Shown one piece after another: positions 43,653-53,737 of a DNA stretch of 64,000 bases (position 1 is its first letter; each line of letters starts with the position of its first letter). Position numbers and translations under genes: made by a program. Source of the DNA: PALSA-612 sp963773055 (lineage in GTDB: Bacteria > Actinomycetota > Thermoleophilia > Gaiellales > Gaiellaceae); contig CAVYZL010000006.1 in assembly GCA_963773055.1 (NCBI GenBank), positions 1-64,000 on the forward strand. Reading direction: 5' to 3'. Under the pieces are notes generated by a model. The model had not been told where the DNA came from. It saw nothing but the letters and a program-made list of their open reading frames with translations, and did no database searches.

Positions 43653-46220
43653 ATGAGCGAGACAAACCCACGCCGCCTCGTGATCGTCGAGTCTCCGGCC
43701 AAGGCCCGGACGATCTCGCGCTTCCTGGGCGACGGCTACGTGGTCGAATCGAGTATCGGGCACATCCGCGATCTGCCGGATCGTGCGAGCGAGATCCCGA
43801 AGGACGAGCGGGCGAAGTTCGGCGCTCTCGGCGTCGCCATCGACGACGGGTTCGAGCCGTACTACGTCGTCGACGCCGACAAGAAGCGCGTCGTCGCAGA
43901 TCTGAAGAAGAAGCTCAAGGATGCAGACGAGCTCCTGCTCGCGACAGACGAGGATCGCGAAGGAGAGGCCATCGCCTGGCACCTCGTCGACGTGCTGAAG
44001 CCGAAGGTGCCCGTGCGGCGGATGGTCTTCCACGAGATCACCCGCGACGCGATCCTCCGTGCGCTCGACGAGACACGCGACGTCGACGACCGTCTCGTCG
44101 ACGCGCAGGAGACGCGGCGGATCCTCGACCGGCTCTACGGCTACGAGGTGTCGCCGGTGCTCTGGAAGAAGGTGATGCGTGGCCTCTCGGCGGGGCGCGT
44201 CCAGTCCGTCGCGACGCGGCTCGTGGTCGAGCGCGAGCGCGCACGCATGCGCTTCGTGTCGGCTGCGTACTGGGATCTCGCCGGCACCTTCGATCCCGGC
44301 ACGTTCGAGGCAAGGCTTGTCTCTCTCGACGGCAAGCGCGTCGCGCAGGGCCGGGACTTCGCGGAGGACGGACAGCTCAAGGCGGACGCGGCCCAGCTGG
44401 ACGAGGCCGATGCACGCGGTCTCGCCGAACGGCTCGAGACTGCCGAGTTCACCGTCAGGTCGATCGAGGAGAAGCCGTATTCGCGCAAGCCGTCTGCGCC
44501 CTTCAAGACGTCGACCCTGCAGCAGGAGGCGAGCCGCAAGCTCAGGTTCAGCGCGCAGACGACGATGCGCGTCGCCCAGCGTCTCTACGAAGCCGGGCAC
44601 ATCACGTACATGCGCACCGACTCGACGACGCTCTCGGAGGCTGCGCTCGCTGCTGCGCGTGCACAGGCGAAGGAGCTCTACGGCGCAGAGTCGGTCCCCG
44701 CTTCCCCTCGCCGCTACGAGACGAAGAGCGCGAATGCCCAGGAGGCGCACGAGGCGATCCGGCCCGCAGGCGACCGCTTCCGGCTCCCGAAGGAGCTCGC
44801 AGGAGAGCTCGATAGAGACGAGCTGGCGCTCTACGAGCTCGTCTGGATGCGGACGATCGCGTCGCAGATGGCGGACGCGAAGGGCAAGACCGTGTCGCTT
44901 CGCATCGGCGCCGAGTCGAGCGCCGGCGAGGACGTCGAATTCGGAGCCGCCGGCACCGTGATCACGTTCCGCGGCTTCCTCGCGGCCTACGAGGAGGGGC
45001 GCGACGAGGAGCCGGACGCTGACGAGGCTCGTCTACCCGCGGTCGACGAGGGTCAGGCCCTCGCTCTCCTCGGTCTCGAGGCGCAGGGCCACGAGACCAC
45101 GCCGCCGGCACGGTTCACCGAAGCGACCCTCGTGCAGGCGCTCGAGGAGCGTGGCATCGGCCGCCCGTCGACGTACGCCTCGATCCTCTCGACCATCGTC
45201 GACCGGGGCTACGTGTTCAAGCGCGGCACGGCCCTCGTGCCGACCTTTCTCGCCTTCGCTGTCACCCAGCTGCTCGAGCAGCACTACGGCACGCTCGTCG
45301 ATTACCAGTTCACCGCCCGGATGGAGGACGACCTCGACCGCATCGCGGCCGGGAGCGAGGACCGCGTCGCCTGGCTCACGCGCTTCTACAAGGGGGACGG
45401 CGGAGATCCCGGCCTGCACGCGCTCGTCACCGACCACCTGGACGAGATCGACGCGCGCGCGGTCAACTCGATTGCCTTGCCGGGCACGGACATCGTCGTC
45501 CGCGTCGGTCGGTACGGGCCTTACCTCGAGCGCGGCGACCAGCGGGCGTCCGTCGCCGACGAGACCTCGCCGGACGAGCTGACTGCCGGCAAGGCCGAGG
45601 AGCTGCTCACCCAGTCGGCGGACGAGCGCCCGCTCGGCGTCGATCCGGAGACCGGGCGGCCGATCGTCGTCCGTCGCGGCCGATACGGCCCGTATGTGAT
45701 GGAGGAGCTGCCCGAGGACACCTCCGAGAAGCCCCGGACAGCATCCCTCTTCGCGTCGATGAGACCGGAGTCGATCACGCTCGACGAAGCGCTCCGCCTG
45801 CTCACCCTCCCGCGCACGGTCGGAGTCGACCCGACGACGGGTGAAGAGATCGTCGCAACGAACGGCCGCTACGGCCCCTTCGTGAAGCGAGGGACCGAGA
45901 CGAGGTCGCTCGAGTCGGAGGAGCAGCTCTTCACGCTGACGGTCGATGAAGCTGTGGCGCTCTTCGCTCAGCCCAAGCAGGGGCGGAAGCGACAGTCGGC
46001 CGCCCCTCTCCGGGAGCTCGGCGCCGATCCGGCGTCAGGCGCCGCCGTCGTCGTCAAGGACGGACGTTTCGGTCCCTACGTCACGGACGGCGAGACGAAC
46101 GCGAGCCTCCGCGGCGGCGACAGCGTCGAGTCGCTGACGCTCGACCGCGCCGCCGAGCTGTTGGCCGAGCGCAGGTCGCGCGGCCCGGCGAAAAAGCGCA
46201 AGCGGGCTGCGCGCAGATAG
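43653..46220 (+). CDS. topA: DNA topoisomerase I
   Basis: This 855-residue type IA topoisomerase relaxes negative supercoils. The Toprim domain has VIVESPAKA (Glu13) and ATDEDREGEAIAWH (98-110). The catalytic tyrosine is Tyr319 in GHITYMRTDSTTLS. C-terminal half has four to five topo-C repeat units (GRYGPYV-type: VRRGRYGPYVMEELPE, ATNGRYGPFVKRGTE, VKDGRFGPYVTDGETN) and a basic tail KKRKRAARR in place of zinc fingers, as in actinobacterial TopA. ATG 43653 starts it, and it is divergent from the acyltransferase. Confidence 0.96.
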   Translation: MSETNPRRLVIVESPAKARTISRFLGDGYVVESSIGHIRDLPDRASEIPKDERAKFGALGVAIDDGFEPYYVVDADKKRVVADLKKKLKDADELLLATDEDREGEAIAWHLVDVLKPKVPVRRMVFHEITRDAILRALDETRDVDDRLVDAQETRRILDRLYGYEVSPVLWKKVMRGLSAGRVQSVATRLVVERERARMRFVSAAYWDLAGTFDPGTFEARLVSLDGKRVAQGRDFAEDGQLKADAAQLDEADARGLAERLETAEFTVRSIEEKPYSRKPSAPFKTSTLQQEASRKLRFSAQTTMRVAQRLYEAGHITYMRTDSTTLSEAALAAARAQAKELYGAESVPASPRRYETKSANAQEAHEAIRPAGDRFRLPKELAGELDRDELALYELVWMRTIASQMADAKGKTVSLRIGAESSAGEDVEFGAAGTVITFRGFLAAYEEGRDEEPDADEARLPAVDEGQALALLGLEAQGHETTPPARFTEATLVQALEERGIGRPSTYASILSTIVDRGYVFKRGTALVPTFLAFAVTQLLEQHYGTLVDYQFTARMEDDLDRIAAGSEDRVAWLTRFYKGDGGDPGLHALVTDHLDEIDARAVNSIALPGTDIVVRVGRYGPYLERGDQRASVADETSPDELTAGKAEELLTQSADERPLGVDPETGRPIVVRRGRYGPYVMEELPEDTSEKPRTASLFASMRPESITLDEALRLLTLPRTVGVDPTTGEEIVATNGRYGPFVKRGTETRSLESEEQLFTLTVDEAVALFAQPKQGRKRQSAAPLRELGADPASGAAVVVKDGRFGPYVTDGETNASLRGGDSVESLTLDRAAELLAERRSRGPAKKRKRAARR

Positions 46221-46492
46221 TTCACTGACCCTTTACACCTGGTCAGCACACCGTTAACGGGTGTCGTGCAAACCTTTCGGGGGTACGACACGTCTTGAAG
46301 GGGGACGAAGAACGGAGCAGGTCAAATGAACCGTTCGTCCGGTTTGCGCGGAATACTTCGACGACAGGAGTCGTTGACGTGCGGGAAGCCGGGATCGGGT
46401 CTTCGGGGGATAGCAACCCGAGGACATTGAACCTAGAGTGAGAAAGTTTGACCATCAGGGGTACGTGGGCACAGAAAGGACGCGAGAGTCAC
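46221..46492. promoter_or_regulatory. topA-sigA intergenic region with inverted repeats
   Basis: This gap carries two inverted repeats just after topA: CTGACC (46225-46230) with GGTCAG (46241-46246), then ACACC (46248-46252) with GGTGT (46260-46264) around GTTAACG. They could end topA transcription. The remainder is the leader of the sigma factor gene, with TTGACG at 46374-46379 as a possible -35; no convincing -10 at normal spacing was found. Confidence 0.4.
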
Positions 46493-47563
46493 TTGACGCA
46501 TAACCAACTGCACGAACTGATTGAAAGCGACCAGGGGCGCCTCCTGCTCGAGGCGGCCGAGGAACGCGGCTACGTCGAGCCGACGGAGCTCGAGGCATTT
46601 GCCGCCGAGCACGACCTCGCCGACGAGGACCTCGAGGCGTTTGCGCGCGAGCTCGAGTCGATGGGTGTCGAGCTCGGCCCGAAGGCAGCGGCGGAAGGCG
46701 AAGCGAGCTCGGCGAAACTGAACCTCGAGCCGGACGAGGTTGCCGGCGCAGCCGACAGCCTCCAGCTCTTCCTCGCCGACGTGGGCAAGCACAAGCTGCT
46801 CACTGCCGCCGAGGAGGTCACGCTCGCGAAGCGCATCGAGCGCGGCGACCCCGTCGCAAAGCGCCGGATGATCGAGTCGAACCTCAGGCTCGTCGTATCG
46901 ATCGCCAAGGGTTATCGAGGCCTCGGCGTTCCCTTCCTCGACCTCATCCAGGAAGGCACGCTCGGGCTGAACCGCGCGGTCGAGAAGTTCGACTGGCGGC
47001 GTGGATACAAGTTCTCGACCTACGCGACGTGGTGGATTCGCCAGTCGGTCCAGCGCGCCGTCGCAAATCACGCCCGGACGATTCGTGTGCCGGTTCACGT
47101 CGTCGAGCGGCAGCAGAAGCTCAGCCGCGCGGCGCGTCGGCTCGAGGTCGAGCTCGGACGTGAGGCGACGAAGGAGGAGCTCGCCGAGGCGACGGGCCTT
47201 CCGATGCAGCACATCGATGAGGCGCTCGGAGCAGCGCACGCGTCCATCTCGCTGAACCAGACGGTCGGCGCGGACGACGAGGGCGAGCTCGGAGATCTCT
47301 TCGCCGACCGCGAGGCCGCCGACCCGTTCGACGAGGCCGAGGAGTCGCTACGGCGCCAGGGGATCCGAAAGGCGCTCGACGCGCTTCCCGAGCGCGAGCG
47401 GCGCATCCTCGAGCTCCGCTTCGGGTTCGTCGGCGAGCCGTGGACGCTCGAGGCGATCGGCAACGAGCTCGATCTGACGCGGGAACGAGTCCGTCAGCTC
47501 GAGAGCCAGGCGCTCGCACGCCTCTCGGCGCTTCGCGAGCTTCAGACCGTCGCTGCGGCGTAG
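46493..47563 (+). CDS. Principal RNA polymerase sigma factor (SigA/RpoD type)
   Basis: This group-1 sigma factor has region 1.2 (DSLQLFLADVGKHKLLTAAE), region 2 (RRMIESNLRLVVSIAKGYRG, FLDLIQEGTLGLNRAVEKFD, FSTYATWWIRQSVQRAVANH), region 3 and region 4 (LPERERRILELRFGFVGEPW, EIGNELDLTRERVRQLESQA-like AIGNELDLTRERVRQLESQA). I chose TTG 46493 (MTHNQLHELIESDQGRLLLE) because the family's region 1.1 begins there; the frame is open to a TTG at 46448 that would add 15 residues. It has a short region 1.1. Most house-keeping promoters in the genome should depend on it. Confidence 0.93.
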   Translation: MTHNQLHELIESDQGRLLLEAAEERGYVEPTELEAFAAEHDLADEDLEAFARELESMGVELGPKAAAEGEASSAKLNLEPDEVAGAADSLQLFLADVGKHKLLTAAEEVTLAKRIERGDPVAKRRMIESNLRLVVSIAKGYRGLGVPFLDLIQEGTLGLNRAVEKFDWRRGYKFSTYATWWIRQSVQRAVANHARTIRVPVHVVERQQKLSRAARRLEVELGREATKEELAEATGLPMQHIDEALGAAHASISLNQTVGADDEGELGDLFADREAADPFDEAEESLRRQGIRKALDALPERERRILELRFGFVGEPWTLEAIGNELDLTRERVRQLESQALARLSALRELQTVAAA

Positions 47564-47590
47564 GCCGCAACCGATTCCCAGCCGTGGACT

Positions 47591-47616
47591 CAGGATCCTC
47601 CTTCGGGAGGGTCCTG
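47591..47616 (+). terminator. Terminator hairpin after sigA
   Basis: CAGGATCCTCC (47591-47601) pairs with GGAGGGTCCTG (47606-47616), 11 bp with one G-T pair and the stable TTCG tetraloop. It lies 28 bp after the sigma gene stop and before the permease gene. Confidence 0.8.
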
Positions 47617-47645
47617 AAATCCCCGTGGCATAGTTCTCGTTCGCT

Positions 47646-48596
47646 ATGAGCGCCATCGCGGCCACTCCCGAGACGGTTGTTGCAGACGCTGGCCTCAGCC
47701 CGCGGCAGCTGTTCTGGATGCGCTTCAAGAAGGACAGGGCTGCCGTTGCGGGGGGGATCATCATCATCGTGCTCATCTTCCTCGCCATCTTCGGAGGCCC
47801 GCTCGCGGAGCACGTCACCGGGCACGGGCAGAACGAGCCGTTCACGAACATGACGGACGATTTCGGCCTGCCGAAGGGGCCGAACTCCCAGTTCTGGTTC
47901 GGCGCCGACTCCGCGGGGAGGGATCTGTTCGTGCGCACGATGTACGGCGCGCGGACGTCGTTGCTCGTGGGCATCGTAGCGTCGGGCTTCGCCGTGCTGA
48001 TCGGCACGACGATCGGCATTCTTGCCGGCTTTTTCGGCGGCTGGGCCGACACGACGCTCTCCCGGGGCGCCGACGTCATGCTCGCCGTCCCCCAGCTCCT
48101 GATTTCGATCGGCATCGTGGCGGCCTGCAGCACGACGAAGGAGGGGTGTGCCGGCGGGCTGATCAAACCCGGGTTATCGATCGTGATCGCGGTCATCGTC
48201 CTCTTCTCGTGGCCCTATGTCGCCCGCGTCGTCCGCGGCAACACGCTCTCTCTCAAGGAAAAGGAGTTCGTCGAGGCGAGCCGATCGCTCGGAGCCGGGA
48301 GCACGCGGATCATTGCCGGGGATCTGCTACCGAACCTGATTGCGCCGATCATCGTGCTCGCGACGCTGCTCGTTCCGCAGAGCATCCTCTTCGAAGCGGC
48401 GCTTTCCTATCTCGGGCTTGGCGTTCCGCCCGACCAGGCGTCGTGGGGACAGACCCTCGCCGACGCGTCCGGTCTCTACGACGTGGCGTGGTGGCTGATG
48501 GTGTTCCCGGGCGCGTTCCTCGTTCTCACGACGCTCGCGTTCAACCTGCTCGGCGACGGTCTCCGCGACGCGCTCGACGTGCGCACCGACCGTTGA
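47646..48596 (+). CDS. Peptide-type ABC transporter permease (OppC/DppC)
   Basis: This 316-residue permease of the second importer has the OppC N-terminal leader (QLFWMRFKKDRAAVAGGIII), the GADSAGRDLFVRTMYGART motif and the EAA loop EFVEASRSLGAGSTRIIAGD, with six helices. A C-terminal YLGLGVPPDQASWGQ is conserved. It precedes the binding-protein gene in this operon, whereas in the first importer OppB comes before OppC. Confidence 0.92.
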   Translation: MSAIAATPETVVADAGLSPRQLFWMRFKKDRAAVAGGIIIIVLIFLAIFGGPLAEHVTGHGQNEPFTNMTDDFGLPKGPNSQFWFGADSAGRDLFVRTMYGARTSLLVGIVASGFAVLIGTTIGILAGFFGGWADTTLSRGADVMLAVPQLLISIGIVAACSTTKEGCAGGLIKPGLSIVIAVIVLFSWPYVARVVRGNTLSLKEKEFVEASRSLGAGSTRIIAGDLLPNLIAPIIVLATLLVPQSILFEAALSYLGLGVPPDQASWGQTLADASGLYDVAWWLMVFPGAFLVLTTLAFNLLGDGLRDALDVRTDR

Positions 48597-48688
48597 TCAC
48601 GCTCCAACTCTGTGTCGTCTGTCATCGTCTTAGTTGATGTGACGAACCGTCACGCAATTCCCGCAAGGATGCGGGGGAAGGAGGGCAC

Positions 48689-50532
48689 GTGCGAAGCATG
48701 AAGCGAAGGACGGTCTGGTCGATCGGCACTGCCGTTGGAGTCCTCGCGGTGGCCTCGATCGTCGTCTCCGTGGCATCCGGAGGTGGGTCCAAGAGCCTCA
48801 AGGGAGGCACCTACCGAGTCGGCTGGGAGTCGAGCTTCGGATTCACCGACAACTTCGACCCGACGGGCGAGTATCTCGCCAACTCGTTTGCGATCAACAC
48901 GAATCTCCTCTTGCGCGGTCTCGTCGGCTACAACCACGTCGCGGGTGCCGCTGGAGCCGTCGTCGTTCCGGACCTCGCGACGACGGTGCCGAAGCCGACC
49001 AACGGCGGGAGGCGCTACACGTTTCACCTCAAGAACGGGGTCAAGTTCGGCCCGCCTGTGAACCGCGAGATCACGTCAAAGGACGTGAAGTACGCGCTCG
49101 AGCGCATGGCACGACCGAAGAACGGCGCGCAATACGCCTTCTACTTTCCGGTCATCAGGGGCTGGGACGCGTACAGCAAGGGCAAGGCGAAGTCGATCTC
49201 CGGCATCAAGACGCCCAACGCGAAGACGATCGTCTTCAACCTCACGGCCCCTACGGGTGACTTCTTGCTCCGCCTGGGAATGCCGGCCGCCTACCCGATG
49301 CCCGCGGAAGTCGCGAAGTGCTTCGAGGGAAAGCCCGGTGCATACGGGCGCGTACGTCATCGCCTCCGGGCCGTACATGATCGAAGGGTCTGACAAGCTG
49401 GACATCAGCTCCTGCAAGGCGATGAAGCCGATCAGCGGCTTCGACGGCGTGACGAAGCTCACGCTCGTCCGGAACCCGAACTACAACCCGAAGAACCGAC
49501 AGCCGCAAGGCGCGGGAGAGCAACCCGGACAGCTTCGAGTTCACCGTCGACTCGAACATCGACGACATCTACAACAAGGTCGGCGCAGGCGAGCTCGACG
49601 ACGAGTATGCGACCGCGTCGCCGAAGGTGTTCCGTGAGTACTCGACGAGCGCGAGCAAGCGGAAGTACCTCCACTCGGACTGGGCGGACGGGACGTACTA
49701 CATCACCATGAACCTGACCCAGGCGCCGTTCGACGACGTGCACGTCCGGAAGGCGATGAACTGGATCATCGACCGGGATGCGCTAACCAAGGCGTGGGGC
49801 GGTGCGGTCTCCGGCGTGGCCGCCGGCCACATCATCCCGCCGACAGTGCTGCACGGGAAGCTGGCCAACTACTACCCGTTCAAGACTCCGGGCAACGCCG
49901 GCAGCCTCGCGAAGGCGAAGGCCGAGATGGCAAAGTCGAAGTACGCCACCTCGAATGGCGTCTGCACGGACAAGGCGTGCAAGGGCGTGCTGCTGATCAC
50001 CGACGTTCGAGCGGTGGACAAGCTGATGCTTCCGGTACGATCCAGGCGAACGCGGCGAAGATCGGCATCACGTTCACGGTCGCGGAGCGTCAACGGGGCC
50101 TACCCGGTGATCCAGACGACATCGAAGAACATCCCGATCTCGACCCGGCCGCGGTGGTTCAAGGACTTCGCGGACCCGTCGACGTTCGTCGACCCGCTGT
50201 TCAAGGGCACCAGCATCATCCCGAGCGGCAACACGAACTACGCGCTCGTGGGGCTGAAGCCGTCACAGGTGAAAGCACTCGGAATCACCGGGAACACGAG
50301 CCACGTCCCCAGCATCGACAAGCTGGCCGACAAGTGCGCGAAGCTGCACGGCAATTCGCGAGGTAGAACTGCTACGCCGCGATCGATAAGGAGCTTGACG
50401 ACGAAGGTCGTGCCGTGGATCCCCTACATGTGGGCCAAGACGGTCACGATCCTCAGCTCGAACGTCACGAAGTGGAACTTCGACCAGAACGCCGGCTTCA
50501 CTGCACTGGCGCACGTCTCCGTCAAGTCGTGA
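48689..50532 (+). pseudogene. ABC transporter substrate-binding protein (SBP_bac_5), multiply frameshifted
   Basis: The start GTG 48689 has GGAAGGAGGG just upstream and a signal anchor (VWSIGTAVGVLAVASIVVSV). Family parts include KGGTYRVGWESSFGFTDNFD, YTFHLKNGVKFGPPVNREIT, AYVIASGPYMIEGSDKLD, TYYITMNLTQAPFDDVHVRK and AMNWIIDRDALTKAWGGAVS, plus IPYMWAKTVTILSSNVTKWN at the end. They lie in three frames; six indels are needed, near 49347, 49499, 50030, 50085, 50360 and 50396 (net +2). With permeases and ATPases intact on both sides, sequence error is at least as likely as true loss. Confidence 0.8.
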
Positions 50533-50555
50533 GCTGAGCGGGGCAACCAGACGAC

Positions 50556-50585
50556 CGAGAGCGGGGCCTCAGGGCCCCGCTCTCG
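50556..50585 (+). terminator. Strong hairpin inside the ABC operon
   Basis: CGAGAGCGGGGCC (50556-50568) and its perfect complement (50573-50585) form a 13-bp stem with a TCAG loop, followed by TCTACTTTTCGTTCT. It sits 23 bp after the binding-protein gene and 21 bp before the permease, a usual place for partial termination that keeps binding protein in excess. Confidence 0.8.
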
Positions 50586-50606
50586 TCTACTTTTCGTTCT
50601 TAGCTG

Positions 50607-51572
50607 ATGCTGCTGTACATCGTCAGAAGGACCCTGTGGGCGATAGTCGTCGTCCTCATCGTCCTCCTGCTCACGTACGCGGTGTTCTACCTGCTTCCCG
50701 CCGGCGATCCGGCGCTTCGCTTCGCCGGTAAATCGCCGACACCTGAGTCGCTCGCGTTGATCCGGCACAGGCTCGGGCTCGACCAGCCCTGGTACGAGCA
50801 GTACGGCCGCTTCGTCAAGAACTTCTTCGCGGGGGACGAGTTCGGCTGGCCGGGGCTCGGCTTCTCGTACGTGAACGGGGTGTCGGTGCTGAGCCAGGTG
50901 GAGGAGCGGGCGCCGCGCACATTGCTTCTGATCATGGGCGCGGCGACGATCTGGATCGTCCTCGGCGTGTCGATCGGCGTGCTCTCGGCGGTCAAGCGGC
51001 ACACGGTCGCGGACCGGGCGTCGATGGGATTCGTACTGTTCGGCATCTCGGCGCCGGTCTTCTGGCTGGGGCTGATGGCCCTGTTCATCTTCTGGAAGAA
51101 GCTGCACTTGACCGGTGGCACCGGGTACGTCCCGATCACCGATGACCCGGGCGGCTTCTTCTCGCACATGATCCTGCCCTGGACCGTGCTCGCGCTGCTG
51201 TTTGCCGCGATCTATGCGCGGATGACGCGTAACACGCTACTCGAGACACTGGGAGAGGACTACATCCGAACCGCGCGAGCGAAGGGTCTCTCGGAGCGGC
51301 GCGTAATCACACACCATGCGCTGCGGGCGAGCCTGACGCCAATCGTGACGATGTTCGGGATGGACATCGCCCTCCTCGTCGGCGGTGCGATCATCACCGA
51401 GTCGGTCTTCAACATCCAGGGCCTCGGCTGGCTCGCGATCACCTCGACGTTCAACCAGGATCTGCCAACGGTCGTCGGCGTCGTCATGCTCGGCGCTGTC
51501 GCCGTGGTGTTCATGAACCTGGTCGTGGACATCCTCTACGCGTTCCTCGACCCACGCGTGCGGTACGAGTGA
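50607..51572 (+). CDS. Peptide-type ABC transporter permease (OppB/DppB)
   Basis: This 321-residue permease has the OppB start MLLYIVRRTLWAIVVVLIVL and LLPAGDPALRFAGKSPTPES. The periplasmic LGLDQPWYEQYGRFVKNFF motif is present; the EAA loop is DYIRTARAKGLSERRVITHH. It ends YAFLDPRVRYE, and its TGA overlaps the next gene's GTG (GTGA). Confidence 0.92.
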   Translation: MLLYIVRRTLWAIVVVLIVLLLTYAVFYLLPAGDPALRFAGKSPTPESLALIRHRLGLDQPWYEQYGRFVKNFFAGDEFGWPGLGFSYVNGVSVLSQVEERAPRTLLLIMGAATIWIVLGVSIGVLSAVKRHTVADRASMGFVLFGISAPVFWLGLMALFIFWKKLHLTGGTGYVPITDDPGGFFSHMILPWTVLALLFAAIYARMTRNTLLETLGEDYIRTARAKGLSERRVITHHALRASLTPIVTMFGMDIALLVGGAIITESVFNIQGLGWLAITSTFNQDLPTVVGVVMLGAVAVVFMNLVVDILYAFLDPRVRYE

Positions 51573-52588
51573 GCGAGGCAGTTCTCGATGTTCGCGACCT
51601 GACGGTCGTCTTCCCCACGCACGAGGGCAACGTCCGTGCGGTGTCGGATCTCTCCTACACGCTCCACCGGGGCGAGACGCTCGGCATCGTTGGCGAGTCG
51701 GGCTCGGGAAAGACGGTCTCGAGCCTCGCGCTGATGGGGTTGCACAACCGCCAGCGCACGTACCTGGCGGGCGAGGCGCTCCTCCACGGACGCGACATCC
51801 TGTCGCTCTCGTCCGACGAAATGCGCCATCTGCGCGGCAAGGACATCGCGATGATCTTTCAGGATCCGTTCGCGTGCCTTCACCCGATGCACCGCGTCGG
51901 CGACCAGATCACCGAGGCCGTCCTCGCTCACTCGGACGTGTCGAAGAGCGTCGCGGAGAAACAGGCGGTTGAGCTCCTCCGCCAGGTGGGCATACCGAAC
52001 GCAAGCGATCGAGCGAAGGACTTTCCGCACCAGTTCTCCGGCGGCATGCGCCAGCGGGCGATGATCGCGATGGCGCTCGTGCACCGGCCGTCCGTCCTGA
52101 TCGCCGACGAGCCGACGACCGCCCTCGACGTGACGGTGCAGGCGCAAATCCTCGAGCTGATCGATCAGGTCAAGCACGAGTTCGACATGGGTGTCGTCCT
52201 GATCACCCACGACCTCGGTGTGATCGCCGAGACGGCCGACACCGTGCTCGTCATGTACGCGGGACGTGCCATGGAGTACGGGCCCGCGCGTGAGATCTTC
52301 AGTGCGCCCCAACACCCGTATACGTGGGGCCTGCTCAGCTCGATGCCGACGATCGAGCGCCGCCTCGACCGGCTCGTCGCCATCGAAGGCACGCCGCCCT
52401 CGCTCGTCGCTGTTCCACCCGGCTGTGCCTTCCATCCCCGCTGCCCGTACCGCTTCGCACCGTGCGCGACAGAGCTTCCCGAGCTCAAGGTACTGCCAGG
52501 AGGCCATCTCGACCGCTGCCATCTCCCATCCGAGAAGAAGCGGGAGGTCGGCGCCGCGAGTGTGCTCGAAAGGAGCGCCGTCAGTTGA
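51569..52588 (+). CDS. Oligopeptide/dipeptide ABC transporter ATPase (OppD/DppD type)
   Basis: This 339-residue ATPase has Walker A GESGSGKT (42-49), Q-loop MIFQDPFACLHPMHRVG, signature FSGGMRQR, Walker B VLIADEPTTALD and the Cys-rich tail GCAFHPRCPYRFAPC. GTG 51569 overlaps the permease stop. Its TGA overlaps the TTG start of the partner ATPase (TTGA). Confidence 0.93.
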   Translation: MSEAVLDVRDLTVVFPTHEGNVRAVSDLSYTLHRGETLGIVGESGSGKTVSSLALMGLHNRQRTYLAGEALLHGRDILSLSSDEMRHLRGKDIAMIFQDPFACLHPMHRVGDQITEAVLAHSDVSKSVAEKQAVELLRQVGIPNASDRAKDFPHQFSGGMRQRAMIAMALVHRPSVLIADEPTTALDVTVQAQILELIDQVKHEFDMGVVLITHDLGVIAETADTVLVMYAGRAMEYGPAREIFSAPQHPYTWGLLSSMPTIERRLDRLVAIEGTPPSLVAVPPGCAFHPRCPYRFAPCATELPELKVLPGGHLDRCHLPSEKKREVGAASVLERSAVS

Positions 52589-53646
52589 ACGCCTCTCAGA
52601 ACGGGGCTCTCGTAGAGCTCGAGAACGTCACGAAGTACTTCCCGGTGAAGCACGGCGTCTTCTCCCGCGCGCAGGGCCAGGTGCACGCAGTCGAGGACGT
52701 CACGCTCGACGTCCGCAAGGGCGAGACGCTCGGCATCGTCGGCGAGTCCGGGTGCGGGAAGTCGACGACGGCACGTCTGATGACACGCCTGCTCGACCCG
52801 ACCTCCGGGACGATCCGCTTCGAAGGCCAGGACATCTCGCGACTTTCGCAGCGCCAGCTCAGGCCTCTTCGACGAGAGATGCAGATGATCTTCCAGGATC
52901 CGTACGCGTCGCTCAACCCGCGCAAGACGGTCGAACAGATCGTCAGCCAGCCGTTTGCGATCCACGGTGGCGTGAGCAAGCGGGACGCAAGGATCCGGGT
53001 GAAGCGGCTGCTCGAGGTCGTCGGGTTGAGCCCCGAGCATTCGAGCCGGTACCCGCACGAGTTCTCGGGCGGCCAACGGCAGAGGATCGGCATCGCCCGC
53101 GCGCTCGCGTTGCAACCGAAGTTGATCGTCTGTGACGAGCCCGTCTCGGCGCTCGACGTGTCCGTCCAGGCTCAGATCCTCAACCTCCTGCGGACGCTCC
53201 AGCACGAGTTCGACCTGACATACGTGTTCATCTCGCACGACCTGTCGGTGATGAGACAGATCTGCACGCGCATCGCCGTCATGTACCTCGGGCGCGTCGT
53301 CGAGCTCGCCGAGTCCGAACGCATCTTCAATCACCCCAGGCACCCCTACACCGCGGTGCTCATCTCGGCGGTGCCCCGGCTGTCGGTCGACGGGCACAAG
53401 CGGCAGCGGATCGTCGTCAGTGGAGACGTGCCTTCGCCGGTGAATCCGCCCAGCGGCTGCGTGTTCCATCCTCGGTGCCCTCGGTTTCGAGCGGGCCATT
53501 GCGACGTCGACGAGCCCGTGCTCGAGGCGACCCCCGGAGAGATCGACCACGTCGCGGCCTGCCACTACCCGCTCGAGCGATGGCCCGAGGATCAGTCCGA
53601 GCTCATGCATCCGTCGCGGCGTGACGCGGGCGCCGTCGCGCAGTAA
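52585..53646 (+). CDS. Oligopeptide/dipeptide ABC transporter ATPase (OppF/DppF type)
   Basis: This 353-residue ATPase has Walker A GESGCGKS, Q-loop MIFQDPYASLNPRKTV, signature FSGGQRQR, Walker B LIVCDEPVSALD and the GCVFHPRCPRFRAGHC tail. I chose TTG 52585 because AAAGGAG lies upstream (52568-52574) and the start overlaps the stop of the previous gene; the open frame upstream is a shadow. It completes the second importer. Confidence 0.93.
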   Translation: MNASQNGALVELENVTKYFPVKHGVFSRAQGQVHAVEDVTLDVRKGETLGIVGESGCGKSTTARLMTRLLDPTSGTIRFEGQDISRLSQRQLRPLRREMQMIFQDPYASLNPRKTVEQIVSQPFAIHGGVSKRDARIRVKRLLEVVGLSPEHSSRYPHEFSGGQRQRIGIARALALQPKLIVCDEPVSALDVSVQAQILNLLRTLQHEFDLTYVFISHDLSVMRQICTRIAVMYLGRVVELAESERIFNHPRHPYTAVLISAVPRLSVDGHKRQRIVVSGDVPSPVNPPSGCVFHPRCPRFRAGHCDVDEPVLEATPGEIDHVAACHYPLERWPEDQSELMHPSRRDAGAVAQ

Positions 53647-53737
53647 GTAGCAGGAGCATCAAGCCACTCCTCCCCCGTTTGGGCTGCGCCTGCGGGAACG
53701 GCTAAAGCTTGTCTCAACTGACGCCGATAGGCACACC

